Positions 8,035 through 16,453 of a DNA stretch of 64,000 nt are shown here, piece after piece; the stretch's first letter is position 1, and each line of letters opens with the position of its first letter. Under the pieces are notes generated by a model that saw only the letters and a list, made by a program, of their open reading frames with translations, did not search any database and had not been told where the DNA came from. Source of the stretch: Ruegeria arenilitoris (lineage in GTDB: Bacteria > Pseudomonadota > Alphaproteobacteria > Rhodobacterales > Rhodobacteraceae); contig NZ_WQHP01000005.1 of assembly GCF_013035315.1 (NCBI RefSeq), positions 258,001 through 322,000 of the forward strand, given 5' to 3'. The position numbers were made by a program, and so were the translations under genes.

Positions 8035-8811
8035 CTAGGTTGTGTAGCTGCGAACCAAAGCACTGGCGATCAAAGACCAACCATCTGCAATGACGAAAAA
8101 TGCCAGCTTGAACGGCAAAGAGACTGTGGCAGGCGGCACCATCATCATACCCATCGACATCAAGACCGCGGCGACCACAAGGTCGATGATCAGAAAGGGC
8201 AAGAACACTAAAAATCCGATCTGAAAGGCGCGGGCAATTTCCGACAGCATAAAGGACGGCATCAAGATCGACAGCGGCGCATCCGGCGACAGAGGAATAG
8301 CGTCCCCTTCGGGGCGCAAGGCGGCCATGGCGTGAAACGTATCTGCGTCCAGTCGCGCCGCCATAAAGGCTCTGAATGGCTGCAAAGCGCGCCCCAGCGC
8401 GGGCTCAACCTCCATCGTTTCATTGACCAATGGCCGGATGCCGGCTGTCCAAGCCTCGGTAAAGACCGGGTCCATGACGAAATAGGTCAGGAACAAAGCC
8501 AGGCTGACGATCAGCATGTTTGGCGGAGATTGCTGCAAGCCAATCCCCTGCCGCAGGATCGCCAAAACGGTGATCAAAAACGGAAAGCAGGTGATCATGA
8601 TCGCGAGTCCCGGTGCGAGACTCAGAACCGTAATCAACAGGATCAGCTGAATCGTACGCGCCGAGATCGAACCGCCCTCGCCCAACGACACCGATAACTC
8701 TTGTGCCGTGGCCAGCGACGGGGTCAACGCGTCTGCTGATTGGGGGCTGATCGGGAAATAGTGGACTTGCGACTGGCACCGATCGGATAAAGGCCAAGCA
8801 ATCCTCCTCAT
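8035..8811 (-). CDS. fliP: FliP flagellar export-gate protein, orphan with a damaged N-terminal region
   Basis: Core membrane component of the flagellar type III export gate. From about residue 48 the protein is a normal FliP: a first membrane segment, then ILRQGIGLQQSPPN, and the C-terminal signature FLIIDLVVAAVLMSMGMMM followed by PFKLAFFVIADGW. The first 47 in-frame residues are polar and lack the cleavable signal peptide of the family. A strong AGGAGG lies inside the ORF (8803-8808), and the frame that follows it reads LAFIRSVPVASPLFP. That frame would join the FliP frame if one base were removed from the GGG at 8753-8755. The gene may therefore carry a frameshift. No other flagellar gene is in the window. 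Confidence 0.8.
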   Translation of the reverse strand: MRRIAWPLSDRCQSQVHYFPISPQSADALTPSLATAQELSVSLGEGGSISARTIQLILLITVLSLAPGLAIMITCFPFLITVLAILRQGIGLQQSPPNMLIVSLALFLTYFVMDPVFTEAWTAGIRPLVNETMEVEPALGRALQPFRAFMAARLDADTFHAMAALRPEGDAIPLSPDAPLSILMPSFMLSEIARAFQIGFLVFLPFLIIDLVVAAVLMSMGMMMVPPATVSLPFKLAFFVIADGWSLIASALVRSYTT

Positions 8812-8851
8812 GGGCCATTCTTCCCGTCAGATCTAAATGCGAACATAAAAT

Positions 8852-9949
8852 GTGACATCCGTATTGAACGGCCTGAACGAGCTTTTGGGTCCCTCCCTAC
8901 CACAGCTTGAGAAACGCCCGCCCTGCATTTCAGCTGCCAATCTTGGGTTTGAGACCCGGGTTGGTCCAGCCCCTTCCCCAGATCAAGTCGCATCGCTGCG
9001 TAACTCGTAGTTTCAAGAGTTTGACCGCATCGATAAGTAGCAGGTTCTCAAACCGGCAAAGTCATATACCTATTCCGGCTTTGGAGCAGGGGCGTTGGAC
9101 TTGCTGGAGAAACAGCACCTGGAAGCGGATTGGATTGCCGCCATCCCACGTTATCTGGACGGTACTCCTAAGTCAGGGCCAAACCCGTCCGCAAGCCTTC
9201 TAGGCTGCGAAAGCGATGCCGCATTATGGGCGATTTGAAGATCAGACATTGGCGCCTGGATGTTGCAAACAAAGATTGTCGCGTTGAGCCTTGGCAAAGA
9301 GTTTGACCAGGCAATGGATCTGTTGCAGGCGCATAACACAGAAGCTTCTGACACACTGAACCGTGTGGCGTTGATCTTGACCGAGTGGGCAGACGACGCG
9401 ACATTCCTGCGCCGCGTTTTGACTCTGACGCCAAGGCAGAAATAGGCGCTTTCAACAGGTACCGCTGTTGCTGTGGCCAAAAGATTGGCCGCGCCCGATT
9501 TTGCCAATGTCGCGCTGGAACTGGCCAACCGACCGCAGGACAAAAAGGGGCGCTTGGATCGGGTCGGGATTGGGGCGAAGGCCACTCCGCTCCAGCACCA
9601 ACCGCGTCAAGCAGTGCAGAAACTTTCAGATGACCCTTCAGACGCCGCGCAATCGCTGAGGGGACAAGCGATGCAGATGACAGAAGACTACGGAGCAACA
9701 GCCGATTTGTTCCGCGAGATTGGACAAATCGAAGAAGCCTACCGGTATGTTTGGCTGGCAGATCGCCCAAGCAGGTTGGATGAGGAGAGCGGATCAAAGT
9801 TCTCTGCCATTCACCAAACGACGCAGGCCCTTTCCACCCCACCCAATCGCATACCCGAAAAGCCACTGGCCGATGCGCAGAGCTTGTTGGAGGACGGCGC
9901 ACAAACGCGGGAACGTATTTTGGATTTACTGGCGAAGGTCACCCCGTGA
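8852..9949 (+). pseudogene. Decayed gene of about 365 codons with four in-frame stops
   Basis: One reading frame gives coherent protein-like sequence from a GTG at 8852 (TSVLNGLNELLGPSLPQLEKR) to a final stop at 9947-9949. It is interrupted by stops at 9008 (TAG), 9038 (TAG), 9236 (TGA) and 9443 (TAG). Segments between the stops look genuine, for example SGFGAGALDLLEKQHLEADW, LGKEFDQAMDLLQAHNTEAS and TADLFREIGQIEEAYRYVW, which suggest an alpha-helical, TPR-like soluble protein. The frame is kept throughout while stops accumulate, which fits a disabled gene. It is divergent from fliP and may be a flagellar-locus accessory gene; I do not recognise the family. This fills the otherwise empty 8.8-9.95 kb stretch. 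Confidence 0.7.
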
Positions 9950-9999
9950 CTGGCCCGATAGGCCCTGCGCCATTGCTCGGCGCTTGTCGTGCTCGGCGT

Positions 10000-11343
10000 T
10001 TACGGATCGAACACCAAAGGCAACACGTCAGAGATCTTGGAACCGGGTTTGGTCCAACCCAAGATGGCATCCCGGATCGCATCCGCACGCTCCTGTCCGA
10101 CTACAGGCACAGCAAAATCCGTATATTTTGCAATCACGTCCTCTTTGCTGAACGGGCCTTCGGGTCCGCCGCGCGCGTGAATGTCGCCGGAGGTCAAGCT
10201 GCGCCCATCGGTCGTTTCCAATGTGACGTCGGCCCATCGCCCCTTGGGGAAACGAGTACTGTGACGCGCATCTTCGCGAACGTGAATGCGAGGCAGCATA
10301 GCTGCCACAGTTGGATCCGACAGCCCGACGCCTGAGATATGTTCAACTCCGATCCGGCCGTAGATCGCTTGAACCGCCACCGCAAAAGGCAGCGAATACT
10401 GTGCCTGAGATGTCGTTTTAGGCATCCCGCCGTAAAGACAGGCGGCTTCGTGAAAGCTGTTGATATGTAGGGATTTGATCTGTTCATGGGTCAGGTCATG
10501 CTCGATCATCACCGCACGCACACCGTCGATTGCCGCATGCGCCCAACGGCATATTGGGTAGGGTTTCACATATTGATGCTCGACCTGCCAGAATTGACCA
10601 AGATCGGCCCAGAACGCGGCGACATCATCAGCTTCGATGGTGATTGCTGGTGCTCCGGTGAACCCACGCTCGGCCAAAATCGCCGAAGAGATACCGACCA
10701 TAGCGCCCCAGCCTGATCCGTCATGCAACATGGTCGGGTTCGCGATTTCGCGCATCATCTGGCTGCGTGGGCCGTGATATTCGGCGATGCCCAAAGCTTG
10801 GCGAAACTGCGCAGTCGAATGACCACGCAAACGCGCGGCCATTGCCACCACGCCCAGTGCATTCCACGCCCCGGAGGTGTGATAATCGCTGACCGATGCA
10901 TGCAGCGACATGCCCGCGCGCCCCGCGACCTCATACCCCGTGATCACGGCCGCCAAAGCCTCGGGGCCAGATACCTCTGGGCAGTGCACACCCAGCGCGA
11001 TCAGCGCCGGCAACACAACAACGCCGATATGGCCCTTTGTCGGGTTGTAACCGTCATGCCCATCTAGATTGTCGGTCTGGGTTGCGGCCGCATAAGCCGC
11101 CCCAGCCATACTGACAGGCCGACCGTCGAACATCATCGGAACGCTGTAGCCCGCGTTAGAACTGGCATAAAGCAGGGCCGCCGTATCGCGAGCAATCACG
11201 CCAGCTTCCATCGGACCCGAGGCGATGAGGATGCCCATTGTGTCCAGCATCATCAGGGCTGCAGTTTCTTTGGCGCTGTCTGGCATCATGTCCGCGGGAC
11301 AGTTCAGAGCGAACTCTGCGACGCGCTCGAAAGTTCCGCTCAT
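10000..11343 (-). CDS. MmgE/PrpD family protein
   Basis: Member of the MmgE/PrpD family, 447 residues, full length. The best-known members dehydrate 2-methylcitrate, but many paralogues act on other hydroxy-acids, so the substrate here is not known. Family features visible are the N-terminal helical domain with MMLDTMGILIASG, the central DNLDGHDGYNPTKGHIG segment and the KPYPICRWAHAAIDG block. The start overlaps the stop of the upstream flavoprotein gene by 4 bases, so the two are one transcription unit. No prpB or prpC is nearby, which argues against a standard methylcitrate cycle role. Confidence 0.88.
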   Translation of the reverse strand: MSGTFERVAEFALNCPADMMPDSAKETAALMMLDTMGILIASGPMEAGVIARDTAALLYASSNAGYSVPMMFDGRPVSMAGAAYAAATQTDNLDGHDGYNPTKGHIGVVVLPALIALGVHCPEVSGPEALAAVITGYEVAGRAGMSLHASVSDYHTSGAWNALGVVAMAARLRGHSTAQFRQALGIAEYHGPRSQMMREIANPTMLHDGSGWGAMVGISSAILAERGFTGAPAITIEADDVAAFWADLGQFWQVEHQYVKPYPICRWAHAAIDGVRAVMIEHDLTHEQIKSLHINSFHEAACLYGGMPKTTSQAQYSLPFAVAVQAIYGRIGVEHISGVGLSDPTVAAMLPRIHVREDARHSTRFPKGRWADVTLETTDGRSLTSGDIHARGGPEGPFSKEDVIAKYTDFAVPVVGQERADAIRDAILGWTKPGSKISDVLPLVFDP

Positions 11344-13784
11344 TTCGCTGCTTCCATGACCTTCGGTTGAACATCGCGAAGCCGATGTCCTGACGGGTCA
11401 AAAGGTGGCTCGGCCAAAACTTTGGCTTTGTGCGGTCTGCCAAGGATAAAAATTTCAACCGTATCCCCGGGCCGGGCAACAGCCGGGTTGGCATAACCGA
11501 TGGCAAGCGACTTGCCGACCGAATAGCCATAGGCGCCTGACGTCACGCGACCCACCGGCGTGCCATCGGGGGTAAAGATCGGTTCTCCTCCCGTTGCGTC
11601 GGCATCCGTCACCTCGACCTCAAAGATCGACAAAACCTCGCGCGTGGGGTTGTCCTTGACCTTCAGATAAGCGTCCTTGTGCAGGAAATCCTTGTCCAGC
11701 TTGATCAGCCCCGCCAGTCCGACTTCCTGTGGCCAATATTCCTGCGAATACTCGCGGCCCCATGAACCATACCCTTTTTCGATGCGCAGAGAACCAAGGG
11801 CGCGACCACCCACCGGGCCGCCGTCCAATGCGCCCGCGGCGTCCAAAAGTGCTGTATAGAGTCTGATTTGATCCTCTTCAGCGCAGTGCAGTTCCCAACC
11901 CAGATCGCCGGTAAAGCTGACGCGGATGGCCAGGCAGGTCACACCTGCGACTTCAATGGTCTGAGAGCGCATAAAGCGGAACGCTTCGTTCGACAGATCC
12001 GAATTGGTCAGGCGCTGCAACAGATCGCGCGCCTTGGGGCCAGCCACGTTGAATCCGGCGATGCGGTCTGTTGCCACTTCGAACGTCGTGTTTTCGGGCA
12101 GATCGATCATGTTGAAGAACCGCTGATGATAGCGCTCGGCCATGCCAGAGCCGATCATCATGTATTCGTCTTCGGCCACCTTGGTGATGGTGAAATCGCC
12201 AGCGACACCGCCACGAACCGAAATCAGCGGGGTCAGGCAGGACCGTCCGACCTCGGTCGGTACGCGGTTGGCGACCAACTGGTCCAGCCAATCATGTGCA
12301 CCCAGCCCCTTGATGACGTAGTTGGCAAAGTTCGAGATATCGATCACGCCTACGCTTTCGCGCAGCATCTTCACCTCACGGCCCACGGGCTCCCACCAGT
12401 TCTGGCGAGTGAAGCCGATTGTCTCTTCCGTACCCGGCTGATCAGCAAACCACAGCGGGTGTTCCCAACCGCAGTTCAAGCCGAAGACGCAGCCCATGTC
12501 CTTTTGCATCTGGTACGCGGGGCGCACGCGGGCCGGACGTCCGGCGCTGCGTTCTTCGTTGGGGAAGTGGATGGCGAAGCGATGGGTATACTGGTCCTCG
12601 ACCCGCGCCTTGGTGAACTTCTTGTCCGCCCAATCACCAAATCGGGCAAGATCCCAGGCGAACATGTCGTATTGAGGCTCGCCCTCGATCATCCATTGCG
12701 CTGCCAGCAGACCAAGACCACCCGATTGCGAGAATCCCGGGATAAGGCCGCCACAAAGGAAGTAGTTCTTCAACTCGGGCACAGGACCCCAAAGCGCGCT
12801 TGAATCGGGCGACCAGATCATCGGCCCGTTGATCACCCGCTTGACCCCAGCTGTGGCGGCTACCGGCACACGCTCGGTGGCGCGGATCACGTTTTCCATG
12901 ATGCGGTCCAGATCGTCGGGGAACAGATCATGGGCAAAATCCAGCGGCGTGCCGTCTTCGGCCCAGAACTTCATGTCCTTTTCATAGGCCCCGATCAGCA
13001 ACCCGTTGCCTTCCTGTCGGAAGTAATATTCGCCATCCCGATCCGCGATCGAGGGCAGACGGCGGCCCAGATTGGCAACTTCATCGATGGATTCGGTCAC
13101 GAAATACTGATGCTCAGTCGGCTGCAAAGGCAGGGTCAGACCGGCCAGCGCCGCCACTTCGCGGCCCCAGAGACCGGCGGCGTTCACGACCCACTGTGTA
13201 TGGATGTCGCCCTTTTCAGTGCGCACGATCCACGACCCGTCCGGCTGCTGATCAGTCCCTAATACGGGGCAAAACCGCTCAATCGTGGCTCCCATGGCCC
13301 GCGCCCCCGCGGCGTAGGCATGCGGCACGCCTGAGGGATCGACGTTGCCGCCGTCGGGTTCGTACATGATGCAGCGGATATCGTCGAACTGCGCCAGAGG
13401 GTGCAGCTCTTTTGCTTGCTCGCGGCTGACTTCGTGGAAGTTCAGCCCATAAAACCGCGCCTTGGCTTCCTGAAGACGCAACTGATGCTCGCGCTCTTCA
13501 GTTTGGGCCAAATACAGCGAACCGGGCTGGAATACGCCACAGCTTTGGCCGGTTTCCTGCTCCAGCTCTTTATACAGGTTCATCGTATAATGCTGGATGC
13601 GGGTGATGTTGTTGTTGTCGTGAAGGCCATGAATATTGGCCGCTGCGTGCCAGGTCGATCCCGACGTCAGCTCATCCCGTTCCAGCAGGACGACGTCCCG
13701 CCAGCCCAGCTTGGCCAGATGATAAAGTATCGAACAACCTGCCAAGCCTCCGCCGATCACTACGGCCTGTGCGTGCGTTTTCAT
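11340..13784 (-). CDS. GcvT-family FAD-dependent oxidoreductase (dimethylglycine/sarcosine dehydrogenase-like)
   Basis: Two-part enzyme of 814 residues. The N-terminal half is a DAO-type flavin domain with the dinucleotide motif VIGGGLAGCSILYHLAK and SGSTWHAA, where the His is the usual covalent FAD site. The C-terminal half (about 430-810) is a GcvT-like tetrahydrofolate-binding fold, so the enzyme probably oxidises an N-methyl amine and passes the one-carbon unit to folate. The ATG at 13784 is preferred over upstream starts because GGCAGGAGA lies eight bases before it. It is followed by MmgE/PrpD and preceded by betB, which places it in betaine or methylamine breakdown. The exact substrate cannot be read from sequence. 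Confidence 0.9.
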   Translation of the reverse strand: MKTHAQAVVIGGGLAGCSILYHLAKLGWRDVVLLERDELTSGSTWHAAANIHGLHDNNNITRIQHYTMNLYKELEQETGQSCGVFQPGSLYLAQTEEREHQLRLQEAKARFYGLNFHEVSREQAKELHPLAQFDDIRCIMYEPDGGNVDPSGVPHAYAAGARAMGATIERFCPVLGTDQQPDGSWIVRTEKGDIHTQWVVNAAGLWGREVAALAGLTLPLQPTEHQYFVTESIDEVANLGRRLPSIADRDGEYYFRQEGNGLLIGAYEKDMKFWAEDGTPLDFAHDLFPDDLDRIMENVIRATERVPVAATAGVKRVINGPMIWSPDSSALWGPVPELKNYFLCGGLIPGFSQSGGLGLLAAQWMIEGEPQYDMFAWDLARFGDWADKKFTKARVEDQYTHRFAIHFPNEERSAGRPARVRPAYQMQKDMGCVFGLNCGWEHPLWFADQPGTEETIGFTRQNWWEPVGREVKMLRESVGVIDISNFANYVIKGLGAHDWLDQLVANRVPTEVGRSCLTPLISVRGGVAGDFTITKVAEDEYMMIGSGMAERYHQRFFNMIDLPENTTFEVATDRIAGFNVAGPKARDLLQRLTNSDLSNEAFRFMRSQTIEVAGVTCLAIRVSFTGDLGWELHCAEEDQIRLYTALLDAAGALDGGPVGGRALGSLRIEKGYGSWGREYSQEYWPQEVGLAGLIKLDKDFLHKDAYLKVKDNPTREVLSIFEVEVTDADATGGEPIFTPDGTPVGRVTSGAYGYSVGKSLAIGYANPAVARPGDTVEIFILGRPHKAKVLAEPPFDPSGHRLRDVQPKVMEAAK

Positions 13785-13862
13785 GAGCGTGATCTCCTGC
13801 CGACGGCACCGCAATCGGCACCCTTTGACAGGAGTCAGCCACAGGTCGCAGGTAGCTTATGC

Positions 13863-13893
13863 TCTGTTCCCGACGCGAAATGTCGGGAACAGA
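13863..13893. repeat. Perfect 12-bp inverted repeat between betB and the flavoprotein gene
   Basis: Arms TCTGTTCCCGAC and GTCGGGAACAGA flank a 7-base centre. The dyad is 79 bases upstream of the flavoprotein ATG and 20 bases past the betB stop. Without a T-run it could be an operator for the downstream pair or a hairpin terminator for betB. Confidence 0.55.
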
Positions 13894-13913
13894 ACCAAGA
13901 TAGCCGGTTTTGA

Positions 13914-15368
13914 TCAGTAGGGCGCCGCGACATCGTTCATCGAGACGTAGACCGTCTTCATTTCACTGAAGTGATTGATTGCCAGTTTCGAGTTCTCGCG
14001 CCCGACGCCCGACATCTTGGATCCACCAAACGGCGCTTCGACCGGGGCCAGGTTGTAGGTGTTGATGTAGCAAGTACCCGCCTCGAATCCGGCGACAATG
14101 CGGTGGGCGCGGGTCAGGTCGTTGGTAAAGACACCAGCGGCCAACCCGAACTCGGTATCGTTGGCACGGGCCAAAACCTCTTGTTCAGTGTCGAAATCGA
14201 GGACGGACATGACCGGACCAAAGATCTCTTCGCGGGCGATGGACATATCGTCGGCCACATCTGCAAAGACCGTGGGTTGCATGTAGTAGCCGTCGCCTTC
14301 GATCCGGGTGCCGCCATAGACCAGTCGCGCGCCTTCAGCTTTACCCTTTTCGACATAGCTCAGCGCAATATTCAGCTGATTTTCACTGACCATCGGTCCA
14401 AAATTGACGTTTTCGTCCAAAGGGTCACCAATTATTGCGTTTTCCAACCGCTCGGAAAGACGCTTGAGGAAGGCCTCTTTGATCCCTTTTTGCACGAAAA
14501 CGCGGGTTCCGTTCGAACAGACCTGACCCGAGGAATAGAAATTGCCCAGAATCGCGCCCGATACGGCGTTTTCGATGTCTGCGTCATCAAAGACGATCAT
14601 CGGGGATTTTCCGCCCAACTCCATCGTCACGTGCTTCATGCCATCGGCGGCGGCAGCATAGACCTTGCGGCCGGTGGGCACCGATCCGGTTAAGGACACC
14701 TTGGCCACGCGCGGGTCGGTCACCAGCGATGCACCGACGTCGCCATAGCCTTGGATCACGTTATAAACACCCTTGGGCGCACCCGCCTCGATCAGGATCT
14801 CAGCCACCTGCAAGGCCGACAGCGGTGTCGTTTCGGACGGTTTGAAGACCATCGTATTGCCGCAAGCCAATGCGGGAGCACCTTTCCAGCACGCGATCTG
14901 GGTCGGATAGTTCCATGCACCGATGCCCACACAGACGCCCAGCGCCTCACGGATGGTATAGACAAAGTCTCCACCACCCAGCGGGATGTGTTCCCCCGTC
15001 AGCGATGCGGCCAGCCCACCGAAATACTCCAGCGCATCCGCACCCGAAGTGGCGTCCGCCACAAGAGTTTCCTGCAAGGGTTTTCCGGTGTCGTGCGTTT
15101 CCAGGATCGACAACTCGCGGTTACGTTCGCGCATGATGTCTGCAGCCCGGCGCAGGATGCGGCCACGCTCTGTCCCTGTCAGCGCCGCCCACTCTGCTTG
15201 GGCGTTTTTGGTACTATTTAGAGCCTGATTCACGATATCGGGCGTAGCGGAATGCAACCGCGCGATAACTTCACCCGTGGCGGGATAGATCACGTCTATG
15301 AGGGCACCATTGGTGTCTTCGACATATGCACCATTGATGAAATGGCTGGCCTTGGGCTGGAACTTCAT
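13914..15368 (-). CDS. betB: Betaine aldehyde dehydrogenase
   Basis: Oxidises betaine aldehyde to glycine betaine with NAD(P), the last step from choline to the osmoprotectant. 484 residues, normal length for the aldehyde dehydrogenase superfamily. Catalytic Glu is in MELGGKSP and catalytic Cys in [11 protein letters not shown], the latter a BetB-type active-site segment; [16 protein letters not shown] is near the C terminus. betA, betI and betC are not adjacent, though a BetI-like palindrome lies 43 bases upstream of the ATG. The following flavoprotein could act further down the betaine pathway. Confidence 0.93.
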   Translation of the reverse strand: MKFQPKASHFINGAYVEDTNGALIDVIYPATGEVIARLHSATPDIVNQALNSTKNAQAEWAALTGTERGRILRRAADIMRERNRELSILETHDTGKPLQETLVADATSGADALEYFGGLAASLTGEHIPLGGGDFVYTIREALGVCVGIGAWNYPTQIACWKGAPALACGNTMVFKPSETTPLSALQVAEILIEAGAPKGVYNVIQGYGDVGASLVTDPRVAKVSLTGSVPTGRKVYAAAADGMKHVTMELGGKSPMIVFDDADIENAVSGAILGNFYSSGQVCSNGTRVFVQKGIKEAFLKRLSERLENAIIGDPLDENVNFGPMVSENQLNIALSYVEKGKAEGARLVYGGTRIEGDGYYMQPTVFADVADDMSIAREEIFGPVMSVLDFDTEQEVLARANDTEFGLAAGVFTNDLTRAHRIVAGFEAGTCYINTYNLAPVEAPFGGSKMSGVGRENSKLAINHFSEMKTVYVSMNDVAAPY

Positions 15369-15410
15369 GCCGGTTTCCTTCTCAGAGGTCTTTTCCCATC
15401 CGCTTATCTT

Positions 15411-15432
15411 TTATTGATTGGTCAGTCAATAA
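15411..15432. promoter_or_regulatory. Candidate BetI operator upstream of betB
   Basis: Arms TTATTGA and TCAATAA are exact inverted repeats around TTGGTCAG, 43 bases upstream of the betB start. The inner ATTGATTGG...TCAAT pattern resembles known BetI sites, which are TTGATTGG/TTCAAT-type palindromes. BetI itself is not encoded here, so control would be in trans. Confidence 0.6.
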
Positions 15433-15532
15433 AACCGCATCACGGCGGACTCCCGCTGATGTGAGGAGGGCTCCACTTGAAAAAAATGGTCAATGTTCCA
15501 TCTATGTTCTTCATAGTCAGAGGAGCATTCCG

Positions 15533-15862
15533 ATGTCTTACCAAGCCCGAGATGCGGCGCTGAGTGGCCCGTCGAACGACTATCACCTACTGCCCGTCAC
15601 TGACCGGCAAATGCGGTATGCCCGCGCCATTGCGCAGCAGTCAGCCTTGGAGATTCCGGTTGAGGCCCAGCGCGATCGCCGTTCAATGTCTGCCTGGATT
15701 TCCGCGCACAAGCCGGTCGATCCGTCGCCTTTCGCGAATTATCCAACCGGCAAGCAAGTCGCCTTTGCCGAGCGGATATCCCGCACCAAACGCCGCCCGA
15801 TTCCGTCCGAGTGTTTTCGGGACAAGCAGGCCATGTCTTTGTGGATCGACCACAACAAATAG
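15533..15862 (+). CDS. Small protein made of two tandem repeats, function unknown
   Basis: A 109-residue protein. ATG at 15533 has AGGAG seven bases upstream. It consists of two copies of a roughly 40-residue motif: LPVTDRQMRYARAIAQQS followed by IPVEAQRDRRSMSAWI, then YPTGKQVAFAERISRTK followed by IPSECFRDKQAMSLWID. The shared pattern is T-x-[RK]-Q-x2-[YF]-A-x2-I, then I-P-x-E, R-D, M-S-x-W-I. Similar Gln-aromatic-Ala units occur at the C termini of some topoisomerase-like and plasmid proteins, but the resemblance is from memory. It is basic, soluble and probably cytoplasmic. No operon partner; the next gene is convergent. Confidence 0.75.
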   Translation: MSYQARDAALSGPSNDYHLLPVTDRQMRYARAIAQQSALEIPVEAQRDRRSMSAWISAHKPVDPSPFANYPTGKQVAFAERISRTKRRPIPSECFRDKQAMSLWIDHNK

Positions 15863-15876
15863 CCCTGTATCAGAGC

Positions 15877-16377
15877 CTATTTCTCGTGGTTGCGCGCATA
15901 TAACGCGACGGCCGCAGCCACGAACAAGCCCAACAAAATATAACCGGTCACAGCTTCGGATACCGCAAGACCGCGGCACAACCCTGTTGGGGACATGTCG
16001 CCATATCCAACCGTGGTGAAAGTGACATATGAAAAATACAGGATGTCGCCCGGTCCATTGGCCCCGATGACGCAGTTGTCGTTATAGCCAAACGCGCCAT
16101 AAACGGCCGCAAACAGGAACGGCACGACCTGGATGAATGACACCCCCATCAGGAACAGCAATCTGCGCGGAGAGGTGACCTGGGTCATATAAAACCAGGA
16201 TTGAGACACAATCCAGACGAACAGAACAACTGACGCGAAGGTACCTATTGTGTCACCAGCCGTGGCCTCACTCAGCCGTGATAGGCCAAACCAGGCCAAA
16301 AAGCTGGCCAGCACCATTCCGGCGGCGGACAGAAGGGTGGATTTCCATTCGGCCAAAGTTGTGGGTTTGCGGGACAT
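15877..16377 (-). CDS. Two-pore-type potassium channel family protein
   Basis: Small inner-membrane ion channel, 166 residues. Two N-terminal hydrophobic segments are followed by a pore module in which TFTTVGYGDMSP carries the potassium selectivity filter TVGYGD, and by a last membrane helix EAVTGYILLGLFVAAAVALY. There is no cytoplasmic RCK or cyclic-nucleotide domain, so gating is not evident from sequence. The start has GGAGG four bases upstream. It stands alone between convergent and same-strand genes with no clear functional link. Confidence 0.9.
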   Translation of the reverse strand: MSRKPTTLAEWKSTLLSAAGMVLASFLAWFGLSRLSEATAGDTIGTFASVVLFVWIVSQSWFYMTQVTSPRRLLFLMGVSFIQVVPFLFAAVYGAFGYNDNCVIGANGPGDILYFSYVTFTTVGYGDMSPTGLCRGLAVSEAVTGYILLGLFVAAAVALYARNHEK

Positions 16378-16453
16378 TGCGCCTCCGATCCGCTGAATTG
16401 CTCCGGATCATCCGGCTTTCGACGCTGTCTCGCAACCGGAATTGCGATCCGGG

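Noticed and set aside
9008-9445. Stop-codon readthrough or selenocysteine recoding in the relic
   Set aside because: Three TAG and one TGA within 440 bases, and no recoding hairpin seen after the TGA; loss of function is simpler.
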